Origin: Copromyces sp. CBS 386.78
Taxonomy: Eukaryota; Ascomycota; Sordariomycetes; Sordariales; Sordariaceae
Length of the DNA: 64,000 bases
Direction of reading: 5' to 3'
NCBI GenBank assembly: GCA_030685235.1
Contig: MU839147.1
Span: 62,001-126,000 of the forward strand
Below, one piece after another: positions 46,001 to 58,189 of this stretch. The notes under the pieces were generated by a model. The model was given only the letters and a program-made list of their open reading frames with translations, did no database searches and was not told the DNA's origin. Positions within the stretch are counted from its first letter, which is position 1. Each line of letters begins with the position of its first letter. A program made the translations under genes and the position numbers.

Positions 46001-48503
46001 CTTCAAAAGGGACGGTCAAGGTCTTGGTCGTTGGCACCTTGGAGCCTGAGCCCCTTGCTGGAGGGTCGCGCATAGTGACCTGCACGGTGGCATCAATGTT
46101 GCCCTTGAGGCCATACATGGGTGACCAGACATGCTCTTCGACATCCAAAAGCTTGCTGACACACATGGTAGCCTTGTCACCGTTCCGACCTTGGACGATG
46201 GCATCAGGCTTTGGCTGAGATGTCACGAATAGCTGAGCCCAAGACCGGAGTTCAGGCATCTTGGACTGTACATGACTCTTTGCATCGTCCATGCTGACCT
46301 TGAGGATATACAAATCCTCAAGATGCTTCTCAAGGGTCTTGTTGATGACGTTGGTGAGGAATGCCGGATCCCACTTGTTGGCTACCAAAGCTTCCTGGAA
46401 GATCTCGTGCAGAATAGTGCCGTAGACAAGCGCGGGGGACAAGTCGCTTGTGGCTTTGACTCTGTCCTGCAAGACAGCGCGGCGCATGCAGCTAAACGAG
46501 TCTGCAACGACAGTTGATGAGATCAGCTGATCCGGATGTAGGATCAGCATGTTCTGATTGTTGTCGACGACACATCTTCCCTGGTCTTCGAACTGGCCGA
46601 TGATGTGGACGTATGCGCTGACGCTCGCGGGAGTGTCAAGCCAGTCGCCTCGGAGATAGATCGTTCGTACAGAGTTGGTCCTATCAGCCTGTACAACGAG
46701 GATCTGGAAATGGACAAGATTAGTAGGGGAAACGCACTTATACGGCAACGGATGACACTTTACCTTCTCCGGGGATTCACGGCCACGGTCATCCGTGTAT
46801 GAGCTCTCGAGAACATTGGTCACTAGATACCTTTGTATGGCTCTAGGCTTTTGACTGGGCTAATATTCATATCTTAGCATACGCACTTCCATCTCTTTTA
46901 GATCGACAAGCTCACTTTCATAAACATACATGTGAAGAAGCATCTTGCGGATGACCGCCGACATGTTGTGTCGCAGCCATTTCAACCGCGTCAAAGTCAA
47001 AATCATTACCGAAATCATCACCAAACTCGTCATCCTCATCGCCCACGACCTGCTGAGGCAATTTCTTGGGCGACTGCCTCTTCCTAGGAGATAGTGTCTT
47101 CTTAGGGGACAGTCTCTTTCTGGGTGACAACCTCACGGTAGGCTGCTGTGTCGCAGACTCGGCTTTAGCCACCAGGTCTTCTACCCCATCAAAGATATCG
47201 TCATCGAGATCACCAAATTCGTCATTATCGATTGCTGTCTTTGAAGATTCGCGTGGAGCTGGCGAGACAGCGTCGCTTGCTATGAGAGTGCTGCCCTCAC
47301 CTCGACCAAGGAAACTAGCGTCCAGTTCAAGGAGAGTGTCTTCGTCAAAGTCAAAGTCGTCATCGCCGTAGTCCGAAGACGCCTTCCCTGGTAGGTTTGA
47401 GGCAGCCGTTTCGGTAGTTTGCCGCTCGGCCTTTTTTCTTGAGGGCGAGGAGTTCTGGTCAGGAACAGTTTGGGGTGCTGTCTTTCGTTTAGATGGCGAC
47501 TTCTTCTTGGGAGATGGTGACTTCTTTTGCTCTGCTGGGGCATTGGCCGGCTTTTTGGAGCTCTCAATCTCGCCATCAACCGATTGTAGTAGTTCTGACA
47601 GAAGACTCGACTTCTTCTTCCTGGGAGTGTCCTGGGGAACGGCCCTATCTTCTTCAACCAGTCCATCAGTACGGCGCCGCTTGGGCCAGGCGGAGCCGCA
47701 ACTGACGGACTTTCTCAATGATCGGTCGGTTGATTGCGGACGAGGCGAGCCAGATGCCATGAGCTGGGCGAGGAGGGGGTTCTTATGACTTGAGGGACTC
47801 GTATCAGTTCCATTAGAAGAGAAACGACTCCACAGGTCAGAGGCAGGATCTGCATGGGGTGTTTTGGAAGCGCCGGCAATCCTCCTAAGGTTGACATGTG
47901 GAGTGGTCAACTTGGCAGCCGGCGATGAAGCAGGCGAAGAGCTTTTTGCGCGTCTCGTGCCATTCTTGGGGATCATTGGCGAAGCGGGTAGCTGTAGAGG
48001 CACTCCGGACCTCCAGTCGACCTTGTCACCGGGCGTTTTTTGTCCATCTTCCTCTTCGGTGGTGGCTTCAGGTACGTCAAACAGGTCTTTCCACGAATGG
48101 CGATCTGCGGGGGTTTTGGCATGGCTGGATTCCTCGTCGTTGGAGTCTGGTGAAGGCCTCTTCCTCGGAATCGACTTGGTGATGTTGACGTTTTCTTTTT
48201 GGCGTTCGTCGGTTGCGGCCTTTGCGGCCTTTGCAGGTTTTGATGGTTTGGAAGACGTGTCGTCGGATCGGAAGGCCTGGAGCTTATTCTTGGTAGATTC
48301 CGAGACGGGGGCCAGCGATTGTAGAGGCCCTTTCTTGGTGGTGGTGTTGTTGGCCGCAGGATTGCTTCTTGTCCTCTGCCATCCTCCGCGCTATGGTTGT
48401 TCATGTTAGCAAAGACGTATTTATTCGCTTGAGAGAATGCCCATTGATGACAGACCTTGGGGGGCTGAGCATAGGCGTCTGAATAGGACTTTCTGAGAGG
48501 CAT
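43053..48503 (-). CDS. dna2: Dna2 nuclease-helicase
   Basis: Four exons, 48503-48456, 48390-46930, 46859-46764 and 46703-43053, encode 1,751 aa. The introns are 65, 70 and 60 nt, all phase 0; the last is itself in frame without a stop. The N-terminal 500 residues are disordered and carry repeated SPKK/SPRK motifs (LSPRKRLSPKK and similar). The family core starts AIQRYLVTNVLESSYTDD, then KILVVQADRTNSVRTIYLRG. The iron-sulfur/nuclease module has FSCMRRAVLQDRV (near 605), YGTILHEIFQEAL, FEVKTGK (near 767) and CGRCYAQTTC (near 850). The SF1 helicase has Walker A GMPGTGKTTT (about 1141), DEAS (about 1250), GDHNQLPPL, YRSQLALLK and DRFQGRDKSVVVLSLVRS. Family role: processing long Okazaki flaps, end resection and fork restart in the nucleus. 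An ACGCGT box lies 256 bp upstream. Confidence 0.93.
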
Positions 48504-49307
48504 TGTTGCGGCGTTGTCCTGGGTCAAAATAAGGATAAAGTAAACAAAAACAATTAGTGGCGACGGCGCTGAGGGCCGACGGGTGATTCTGAGTGACCAA
48601 AAAAGTCCAAGATGGAGCAAGTGTTATGGTCAAGGCACAAAATCAGAAAGCGAGATTATATCGCGTGCCCATGGCTTTGGGAATCCGCAGTCTGTACAAG
48701 CCAGCGTTGGGTGGGTGAGGGGAGGTGAACTTGAGTGAACGGGAAGAAGTCCCAAGACACGCGTTGACAGTCGCGTTCTTGTTTGCTGTTGTACCTATTA
48801 ACTGTTAACAGGGGGTGCCTGGAGCTCTCGGCAGGTACCGCTGCGATAAGATAAGCCCCACACTTTGCACTTAGTACCCCTGTACAAAGGTAAGCACATG
48901 GGGGGCGGTTGGTCCGCTGACGTCCAGCGGTTCAGCCGCCTGTGCTACAGCGTCGCATCAGAGCTCCAAAGTCCAACTTCACTCCATCACTCGGACGTGG
49001 ACAGCTTCAACTCGTCAACTCTTCAACTGCGATTCCGTCCCAAATCCCGCCGCGAGGGAGCCTGACCGCCCAGGGCATCTACCTACCTACCCTACCTACA
49101 AGGGACAGAACTGGGATCAACGGACCTTACACCTTACCTATCCAACATCAGACTATACGAACCATTCACGAGACGCTGGCAGTCGATTCGATCTACGGCA
49201 CTCGACACGCGGGGCACACCTGCATCAGACTACACGGTCGGACGAAAGTACTATGAAGCGACTATAAATATTCCTTGGATCAGCTCTACTACGGTACAGT
49301 AGCAACC
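48504..49307. other. Divergent promoter region, Dna2 / TRAPPC11
   Basis: 0.8 kb between two divergent start codons. It contains the ACGCGT site at 48759-48764 and CTACCTACC/GTACC words near 49,080. No gene is seen. Confidence 0.6.
48759..48764. promoter_or_regulatory. ACGCGT (MCB-like) box upstream of Dna2
   Basis: A single palindromic ACGCGT with a TCGCGT variant 10 bp further on. In yeasts DNA2-type replication genes are MBF targets; the role here is inferred. Confidence 0.3.
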
Positions 49308-52300
49308 ATGGACGACTATCCGCGCGGCAGCCTGGACCACAACATCCCCTTCCTCCTCACCCTCGGCGTCTCCCCTCCCAACTCCAGCTCAAGCCACAAC
49401 CCCGAACTGAGCAAGTCTATCAAGGACCAAGCTATCCACGTCCGATCCGACCTACCCACCCTCGACCTTCCTCCCGCTCAGGCTCTACTGCACTACATTC
49501 AAGAGAGGGATGCCTCGAACCTACCATGTATCGCATACGAGCACCAGCTCCGTTACCGGTTCCGGGTCAAGTCGGCAGACAGGGTGAGTCCTCCTTTTAG
49601 CCAGGAGATGGTGGCCCAACTCTAACCTATGCTGTTCTCTTTGCAGTCGTTCCTGTTGCCTCCCCGCCGCGCCCGCTTGCCTGAGGGGATAGAAGCGCCT
49701 CCCGGTGCCGTCCTCCATTCGCCCTTCTCGCCTCTGACTCCGATATCACCTCTGTACCCCGACGGTCTGATCGATGCCCAATGGATGCTGAAGCACCAGG
49801 AACTGATCCCCAGTGTCGTGCTCTGCTTCTACAACCTCGTCTCCGACCCAATCCAGTCCACCCTAAGCGATAACCAGATCAAGTCCGACGTGAACAAGCT
49901 GAGGAACCTCATAATCCAGTCGGGATACAAGATCAAGCTGGCTATTGTGCTTCTGTCCGACCCTGTTGGCGACCACACCGACTACCTCCAAGACCGCATC
50001 GAGATTATTCGCAGGGGCTGTGCCCTTGACCCCAAGTCGGTCTTCCTCATGCCCCCCAACGAGACCCACGAAGACCTTGCGCGCATGGCCGAGAACATGT
50101 TGACCACATTATACGGCGCTTCAATCGAGTATTACAAGGAACTGGGTAGACATTCTCGGAAGAAGAGAGGAAGGGGGGTTGCTCCACCGCCAACCGTGCC
50201 CCCCACAACAGGCACTTCCCAAACGCTTTCGCTGGCAGGATGGAATGTTCGTTATGACTTCAAGTCAGCTGTACTGGCCGAGTACCGCCTGGAAATGGAG
50301 AATGCTTTGCGCTCCTACGAACAAGCATACGAAAACCTACTAAGCTCCGAGGTTGTCCAACTAATACCAAGCTGGAGTCCTCGCTGGAACGAGGCTCGGC
50401 TTCTTGCAGACGTGATCGCGATCCGCTCCATCCGCTGCTTGTTGTGGAACGCTCAGAATAGTGCGGCCGTCCGCCGATGGCAATTTCACCGCGAAAGGAT
50501 GGCGGATCTTGTCGAGCGTCTTGGAAGGGGCACCAGCAACTATGGGTGGGAGGCCTGGGAAGCGCGTTGGGCTATCGTCATGGCGAACTTGATGGAGAAG
50601 GCAGGAATTCCAGAGCTTGACCCAGCTGAAATGCGACTCTATCTCAACCCAGAGAAGAACATTATGGGTGAACGATTGCAGCCCTGGGAGTTTCTCCACC
50701 ATACAGGCTATTGGTACCGTCTGGCTTCCAGGCACTTGTATGCCCGGAGAGCCAGAGCTCGTGCGATGCCTGAAGACGATAGGCGACCACCAGGCTCTTC
50801 CCCGGCTTCTCACATTGCTAGCAGGGGCTTTACATATGACACGTTCATGTGCCCAGAACCTCACGAGGAGTTTCCTCTGGAGCATATGACCTATCAGGGT
50901 GTTGACCATAACAGCATGATCATCGACTGCCTGTCGCGAGCACTGAACGAGTTTTTGCAGAGGGATCAAGTACGGTTGGCTGCTGAGTTGTCTTTGGAGT
51001 TGGCCAGAGAGCTGAGTCTCAGGCAAGAATGGGCCAAGGTTGTCGAGTTACTTCGGCCCATCTGGCAGAATATGTCCTTCAGGAAGGAACGCTGGCCAGC
51101 ATTGGCCGAGGAAGTTAGCTGGGCTTTAAGGGCAGCTGCTTCCAAGACTGGTGAACTGGGCGATGTCGTTGCCATTGACTGGGAATTGCTGGATCGAGGT
51201 AAGATTTCAAAGAATTGCCAGTGACTTCGCTTGCTGATGATGATGATGGAATAGGCTTCATGAAACGCAAAAACTGGCAATACGACATCACAAAGTCCCT
51301 ACAACTAATAACGCCGGATCCCAAGCCGCTTATCAGTATCGCAGATGGCCAAACCATCTCGCCTATTTCAGCTACCTTTGTTTTCAGAGACGAGGAAGGG
51401 AAAGCAGGCCAAACAACCCGTGCCCAGCTGTGCCTCCGTTCCAGCGCTCATGCCGATTCCGCTCCCATACCATTCAGCAGGATCCAGGTCAGCTTTAATG
51501 GCAGCATCAACACTCTCGTGCTGAAACACCAAATCGAGGAAGAGAGCAAGCAACAAAAACACGGCAACATTGTTCTCTGTCCGATATCCCTTGAGGATGT
51601 CACTCCGAGCGATAGAGAGTCGGCGACAGAAGACTCGACCGAAGATGAGAGAGGAACAGAGTTACAAGGCACAGCTGACTTGACCCTCCCGCCTGGTCAG
51701 ACTCTCGTCTTTGTTCTAGACATACCCCTCCGGGAACAAGGCGAAGTCACCGCTCTATCGCTTTCCGCATCGTTAGAGACCGAATCCTTCGACCTCCATC
51801 AGTCTCTCAAACTGCGGAATATGCCCAACATGGCCCATATTTGGTATCCCACACCCTCAACTAGGAAGCGCATCACACGACCAGTCAGCCCGCTGTCTCT
51901 CCGAATCCTTCCAAGGCCTCCCAAAATGGAGATCAAGAGCGAAATCAAGGAGCAGTACTACACCAACGAGGCGATAACGCTAGACTTTGACATCTACAAC
52001 GCCGAAGATGTCGAAGCTCCCTCCAAGTTCGATGCGCTCTTATTCTGCGACGAGGATGAAGCATCAATGACTGCTCCGTCTTTCACAATGGAAGTCATGT
52101 CAGAAGAACCATCAAAAGAAGACAACAAGAAGTCATCAGCAAGCAGCTCCTCCGGTCGCGAATCCAAGGTCTCCTCTTATCTCCTAGGCGAAATCCAACC
52201 AAGCAGCACCACCACGGTCCGCCTCCAGTTCCCACCTATCGAGCGACCCAGCCGCTACGAGTTGAACCTGCGCGTAGTCTACCACCTCCCTACCAACCCA

Positions 52301-53356
52301 GGAACGACCATCATCCAAACCGCCGTCTTCCAACTCAACGTCCTCAACCCCTTTGAATCCAACTATGAGCTCCTTCCGCGCGTGCATCCGGACCCTTGGC
52401 CATCTTTCTTCGACGCCGAAGGCATCCAGCCCCTTTCCCTTCCTTCTCAAGAGGACAACAACACAGTAGTCTCCTACAAAGGCCTGCACCAATCCTGGTC
52501 TCTCCTAACCCGCTACGCCTCCTTCGCCTCCGAAGATCTCAAGGTAGTCGACGTAGACATCAAAGTCCTCGGACAAGCCAGCCAGCAACCCAACACCCCG
52601 CCACCAATTACCTGCCTCATCACTCGCCAACATGGCGAATCACTAGCCGAAAAGGGAGGACAAGTAATGAAACCGCACACAATCGAGACGACTTGGTTCG
52701 ATATCGTAGCGCAAAAGATCAGTCTAGACGATCGCGGCCCGGCACCTCTAGACTTGGCCATGGTTATAAGATGGAAACGGCTCCCGTCCTCTTCAGAAAC
52801 AGCCAAGTCTGAAGAAGGAGACTCGGAAGAAACAATAAACACCACCACCCTCCCCTGCCCCCGCTTCTCCCTCTTCGGCATCGAGCCGCGCGTCCTAGCA
52901 CAAGTCAACTACCTCGACACTCCCGACTCACATATTCCCTTGATCCTCCTCCGAGTGATGATCGAAAATGCGTCCAACCACTTCCTGACGTTCGGCGTGT
53001 CGATGGATACCTCGGAGGAATTCGCTTTCTCGGGACCAAAGTTGTCGGCGCTGCCTGTGTTGCCTGTTAGTAGGAGGGAGGTGGAGTATAGGATTTTGCC
53101 CACGGGTCTCGGGCAGAGTGGGACGGAAGAGAGTAGGGGCGAGGGGATTGGTGAGAATGATAAGGGGAAGAAGCGAGGAGAAAGAGGATACTGGATCAAA
53201 CCGGGCTTGACTGTGAGAGATAAGTACTTCCAGAAGGTGTTGAGGGCGATTCCGGCGTCTGAGGGGGTGAAGGTGGATGCGAAGGAGGGTGGGTTCTTGG
53301 TTTGGGTGCCTACTGGTAATGGTGGTAAAGATGGTGATGGTGAAGGTGATGCTTGA
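49308..53356 (+). CDS. trappc11: TRAPP complex subunit 11-like (foie gras / Gryzun) trafficking protein
   Basis: Exons 49308-49583, 49647-51198 and 51255-53356 give 1,309 aa. The introns (63 and 56 nt) join KSADR to SFLLPPRRAR and WELLDRG to FMKRKNWQYD. The N-terminal half resembles TRAPPC11: VVLCFYNLVSDPIQSTL, then KSDVNKLRNLIIQSGYKIKL and LQDRIEIIRRGCALDPKSVF. The foie-gras domain (about 290-600) has YDFKSAVLAEYRLEMENALR, SYEQAYENLL, ARLLADVIAIRSIRCLLWN and HTGYWYRLASRHLYARRARA. The C-terminal half is beta-rich (Gryzun-like, for example YTNEAITLDFDIYNAED). Family role: subunit of TRAPP tethering complexes in ER-Golgi and autophagy traffic. Exon 2 ends after LARELSLRQEWAKVVELL, a helical-repeat-like segment. 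The start ATG has good context (AACCATGG). Confidence 0.88.
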
Positions 53357-55957
53357 GCGAGCTCTGGGTGTGAGTTACACGACGGATGCCGTCGGAAATC
53401 TACACGTCCTATAGAGAGAAGGAACGTTGATTTGATCACGCTTATAAATACCCTTGGATGGGCGGCCTCATTCATCCATGTAAGCCAAAAACCATTCGTC
53501 TGTGTCTTTGAGTTTTTCCCTTTCTTTTTTTTTTTTTTTTTTTTTTTTCTTCTCCAGATCCAACATTTCTGAACATCATAGTATCCCTACATTTTGATGC
53601 AATGCCCCTCCTCCTATAGTTCCGATGCGATATGAGCACTTTTCTGTTTAATGCACAGGCATTTAGCACAATCATGTACTTTAGTAACTACACGTTGGAA
53701 GCCGACGATCAAGCTTCCTTCCTTCTCAAAGGAAACCCCACTTCCCCTACATAAAACAGAGGGAACGAGACTCTCCCTTGTGTTTCCTATCGATTTCTTG
53801 TGATTCCCGGTTTGATCACGCATGCACAAGATTTTTTGATCGCGCGAAAAGCTTCGCCATGGCTTCAAACACTGACTGACGTCTATCACCGCCCACTCGC
53901 CCACCCACCCAAATTTGGTAGCCTACATACGGCCTTACTCTGTCTATAGCGATCTCCTCAACCCATACGAAAGATTCCTGGGCTTTTTTTTTGCCTCTTT
54001 CTTGATGATGACTTGGACCAATCAGAACTTAAGCTTCCCTCACTCATTGGGGCCAGAGAGCCAGACTGCGCGGCGGCACTGCTACATATCTCACAAGGCT
54101 GCAGCACTTTGAAGCAGCTATTGTGCTCAGGGAATCTAAGGCGAAGCTGGCTGTCCGCGTTCCTTCACAGGGTTGTCCGCAAGCAATAGCCTCGCTGACA
54201 AAATATCTACCTACCTTCTAGAATAGGTTCCGATCGATGGGTCAGCCTCTAAATCCAGACACTGTGTGATGATCCAAAGAAGATATTCTCAATATCACTT
54301 CATGCTTCCTCGGTGACGACAAGGCCAGAGGGGTGCCGAAACTTGTTCACCTTTCTGTTTCTGTGAGGGAGTCCCTGGAGACTCGCGAGGCCCGAGTTTC
54401 AACCCCTTGTCGCCAACATGGCAGCGGCAGCAATCTATCTGCCTTGAAAACATCTCACCGGTATCGGACAATTACATACCTCTCTACACACGCTAAGTAC
54501 CCAGTATTAGCTGTAGCCCGCCAAGCACCTGTCTTTGCCAACAGCGGATTCACGAAGCTATCACCAGAGCTTAATTTGGGCCTTTCTCGTAGGGTTAGGG
54601 AAGAAATCTAATCTAGCGGCCGGGGGGAAGCATCAAGAAACTCGTCCTTGGCCGTAGCACCGTAGCAAGATGAAGAAGGAGTAGGAGTATTGATAGCGTT
54701 AATCGATGGATAGAGACTAACTACCTACCTAAGAACAGAGTCATAAGCTGTTGATAAGGCCTCGCCATTTTTCTTCATGATGATTCCTAGGAGAAAGGCA
54801 AAGAAAGCCCCGTTATTCGCCGGTGAGGAAGATAATGAAAATGAGTAAGAGTAAAAGTGAGAAGTTTGTTAAGTAAAAAAACAGCCGGAGGATACTTTGA
54901 GCAAAGAAGCGTACAACACCCTCGGACTTTTTTTTCTAGTCCGAAGTACCGAGACACTTGGGGCCAAGATTCGGTGTTTTATAACCGAGGGGCGTCGTGA
55001 TACCTTAAGACACCCGACTCGGACCTTTCGCGTCATGTTGCTATCCTGGCATTTCAAGCCGCCTCTGTTCACAAACCCGTGCCGCGTGAGTGCGTGACTG
55101 AGCTGGGTTTGAGGCTGAGCGATAGCCGGCTGAATGAACTTATCCTCTCAGAAACTGGGGTACAGCGTTATTAACTATATAGTCCGAGATGACAAGGGGA
55201 TTCTAGAAGTCAATGGCCAGCCCGAAACCCAAGTATGAAAGTATAACTATTTAGTTTTGAAGAAGCTTAAGTGCCTACAGTGGTATTCTCGTTCATACCC
55301 TGCCCGACATAGAAACAAAGGGTCCTCCTCGGCTGCAACGCGGGGGCAGTCGCAGATCAGGTGGCTTTCCCCCTGTTTTTTGTGTTGTCTGTAAAGGATG
55401 TTGAATAGTTTCTAACGCACCACAACTTGAAAGCTCTTTCATGTACGAGCAATGAGAGGGAAGGAACACAGGGAAGATGAAAAAAAAATAGCCGTAATTA
55501 TAACCGCTCTTGCTATCTCTTTTCCGTTTTGAAGAACGGTGCATGCTCGCCAGCAAGAAACCATGATCGTGTCCGGGGTTTGTCCTGAAGATGCACGCGT
55601 GGAACCTCAAAGGAACCTCGAAGAGAACGAATACCATTATATGTATTGCTCGTATTTGTTCTCTGTAAAGAAAAGAAAGAAAAAAACGTGCAAGAACACC
55701 AAACCACCAATTTGAACTCAGGTACTAATATCCTATAAAAGCAGAACCGCTTGTTACTTCTCACCCCATTCGCCGTACGCATTTGCACAGTTCATGACAG
55801 ACCCATCAGCATCTCGTCAATCTTAACCAAGCGGTACACCGGACTGCTCAAGGACAAAACTTGTTGACTAAAGGAAAGCAAACATGCCGCAGCCATGCGA
55901 AACGAAAACAAAAAGACGCTTGACGTACTGCCCGTTCAATAATACCCCAATCAGTGC
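53357..55957. other. Intergenic region, no gene seen
   Basis: 2.6 kb between the convergent TRAPPC11 and WHW/FRN-motif genes. It includes T24 at 53525-53548, CTACCTACC words at 54,205-54,215 and 54,720-54,730, and near 54,938 a short stretch resembling the duplicated block at 18.2 kb. Small open frames (at most 115 codons) look fortuitous. Confidence 0.5.
53525..53548. repeat. Poly(T)24 tract
   Basis: Twenty-four uninterrupted T residues, about 170 bp past the TRAPPC11 stop codon. Confidence 0.9.
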
Positions 55958-56836
55958 CTATCCTTCAAGCCCTAACAACCCCCTCAGCCTCGTGACCTCA
56001 TCCTCAACCGGTGCCTTCACCAGCGGAACAACCTTCACAAACCTCCAAATCGTGACCACTTCGTCATCAGCATCCCAAACCATCTGTAACTGCAATCCCT
56101 CCGCCAAGCTCTCAGGCTTCACCTGTACCGCGACTAGCTTCCAGAAGCCGGTCCCACAAGCTGCGCAGCGCAAAACCTGATGAATATTACACGGCGTCCA
56201 CCTTTGCGAGTGTAGGAGAAGTGAGAACAACGTGGGTGCCTGAACCCGCGGCTGCGGCTCCACGTTGGACTCCTCATCACCACCAATTTCCTCAGTATCT
56301 CCTTCTACTGCTCCACGCTTGTTGCCTTCGCCGTGTTCGACTTCCACTGGTCCATCAACTACCGTCTCAATCTCAAATGGTATCAGGTTCGGAGGCATCA
56401 TGTTCGGAGGCATCATGTTCGGAGGCATCATGTTCGGAGGCAACCTCCCAAAGGCAAACCTCTCCGACAACCCAGGCTGAGTGCTAGAGCACCTAAAATT
56501 TACCCTTGTGATGCTTTCTTCCTCGTTCTCATCGGCGTCGTGGCCTAGAAACTTCCCCGTTGCGGCGTTGCGGAAGCTAAGCCAGCCGTCGGACTCCACG
56601 CACTCCCAATGCCAGTTGGTCTTGCCTTCGAGCAGCGTGGGGTGGGATACACCGGGTATCGGTTCCGAGACGCGGTGGAGAGCCGGGTAACCCTTAATAA
56701 TGCTCAGGGCGCGGTTGGTGGGCTGATGGAGGATGATGTATGTGAAGCCGGGTATCGGGCAATCACTGCGGCCTTTGAAGTCGGAGAAGACGGATTGGAC
56801 CCCAGGCTCCATGTTTGGGGGTTGGTTGGCTGACAT
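55958..56836 (-). CDS. Fungal WHW/FRN-motif protein (possible beta-trefoil), copy 2
   Basis: A single exon encodes 292 aa from the ATG at 56836 (MSANQPPNMEPGVQSVF). It shares the motif series of the gene at 21163-21933: YIILHQPTNRALSIIKG, NWHWECVESDGWLSFRNAAT, GKFLG and, near the C-terminus, VVTIWRFVKV. Unlike copy 1 it has a short N-terminus. It also has an internal low-complexity insert made of near-identical MMPPN pentapeptides, encoded by a 15-bp tandem repeat, followed by an acidic stretch. CAACGTGFWKL-like sequence precedes the last strands. The frame is open upstream of the ATG, so an earlier start is possible, but that sequence looks like leader. Function unknown. Confidence 0.7.
   Translation of the reverse strand: MSANQPPNMEPGVQSVFSDFKGRSDCPIPGFTYIILHQPTNRALSIIKGYPALHRVSEPIPGVSHPTLLEGKTNWHWECVESDGWLSFRNAATGKFLGHDADENEEESITRVNFRCSSTQPGLSERFAFGRLPPNMMPPNMMPPNMMPPNLIPFEIETVVDGPVEVEHGEGNKRGAVEGDTEEIGGDEESNVEPQPRVQAPTLFSLLLHSQRWTPCNIHQVLRCAACGTGFWKLVAVQVKPESLAEGLQLQMVWDADDEVVTIWRFVKVVPLVKAPVEDEVTRLRGLLGLEG
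56387..56444. repeat. 15-bp coding tandem repeat (about 3.9 copies)
   Basis: Unit GTTCGGAGGCATCAT on the plus strand, three perfect copies plus a partial fourth. It encodes MMPPN repeats in the minus-strand gene, so copy-number change would be frame-neutral. Confidence 0.95.
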
Positions 56837-58189
56837 AGTTTCTCGGGTGTGGGGGGGAGATGAAGAAGTTTGGGTGTATCTGTATGAAGGACGTTTCTGA
56901 CGGTTGCTTGATGATGACTTTGGCGCCTGTTTGTTGTCTTGACTACTGCCATTAACCAGATGTATCGCCCATGAGAGTAGATTGGTCCACGATAGTAGGT
57001 AGTTGAACTTCTGGAAGGATGATAGATACCGAGTGACGTGGATGAGAGGTTGAAGAAAGAAAAGCAATCGAGGACAATCCAGGCGAGGCGCTGCTCTGTT
57101 TATCTAAAGTGAATATCCAGCCGGCCTTTCCCCAATCTCAGTGATCAGGTTTTGTAGATATAATAGCCCTGAATCACATCAAGTCGACAATGCAAAGTCT
57201 CCCAGGTTCTGCAGGTAGATGCACGTCCAAGGCACTGTAATCAAGACCCAAAATGGCTGTATGGTGGAGTCAAGAGAAACCCGTTTCTCACGCAGTCCGA
57301 CTGCATGCGTGGATACGAAGCGCAGCTTGATGTTGATGGAAGTTGACCGCCCCGAGATACCACGAGATTGTTCCAAATGACTGATGACGTATAGGTGCGT
57401 GTGTAGTGTCAAAGGGCCTTTCTTCCGAAGTTGTGTCGGTATCAATGTTCCAGAGAAAGATGAGGGTGTCGAGTGTACCGAGCTGGGAAAGATATTCGCG
57501 TGGCCGGGTGTTTATAAGCTGTAATCCAAAAGAATGGGGGGGAGGCCAAATGATAAGTATTGGTGATGTGCTTGATGCTGAAGAAGAGAGATGGGACAGA
57601 ACTCGGAAGATTGGGGGACCTGGCACCTTTTCTCGCGGCCAGGCAGGCTCCGTCCCAACTGAACCAACCAACCCGCTTGACCTTTGGAATGGCTTCCTTC
57701 CTTGACAGCGATGGACTCCTCCCCTTCGTGATGGTCCCAATCACCACATGATCCTGCTCGTCGACCCGAGAGGCAGGTGCGCGCAGAGCGCGCATTCCTC
57801 GGTCCTGATGGGACATAGCTTAGGAAGCCTCAAGTACTTGTAGTAAGATGTTGGCAGTGGAGGTCACTTGCATGGTGGAAGGTGCTAGCAGCTACCGTAG
57901 AAACTCGCGAAATTGGCAAAAGAGAATGTGCAGAGAACGAAGGGTTTAGGGTCTGTTGCACTTGACGGCCGTCAATGAGCATATATGAGGTTATCGGGCA
58001 CCTTTAGAATAACGCTGCATTCTCAGCTCTTTGCCAATTGCGAGTTTCTACGGTACCCGAGCTCGCTGAGTCACTTGGGCAGGAACATTAGAAAGCTCCA
58101 TCTCGCGTAATGGTTTCCAGGTTCTCTAGGACTTGGTCATCGCCCTTCCCCTCTTTGCCTCTCGCTTCCACACACGTTGAGCATCAGCT
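56837..58189. other. Intergenic region, no gene seen
   Basis: 1.35 kb between two same-strand (minus) genes, containing the promoter of the WHW/FRN gene and the 3' side of the first HET gene. The 150-codon minus frame at 57288-57740 has no recognisable features. Confidence 0.5.

Noticed and set aside
57288..57740. 150-codon minus frame between the WHW/FRN gene and the HET gene
   Set aside because: No domain, no conserved-looking motif, and competing frames on both strands are equally open.
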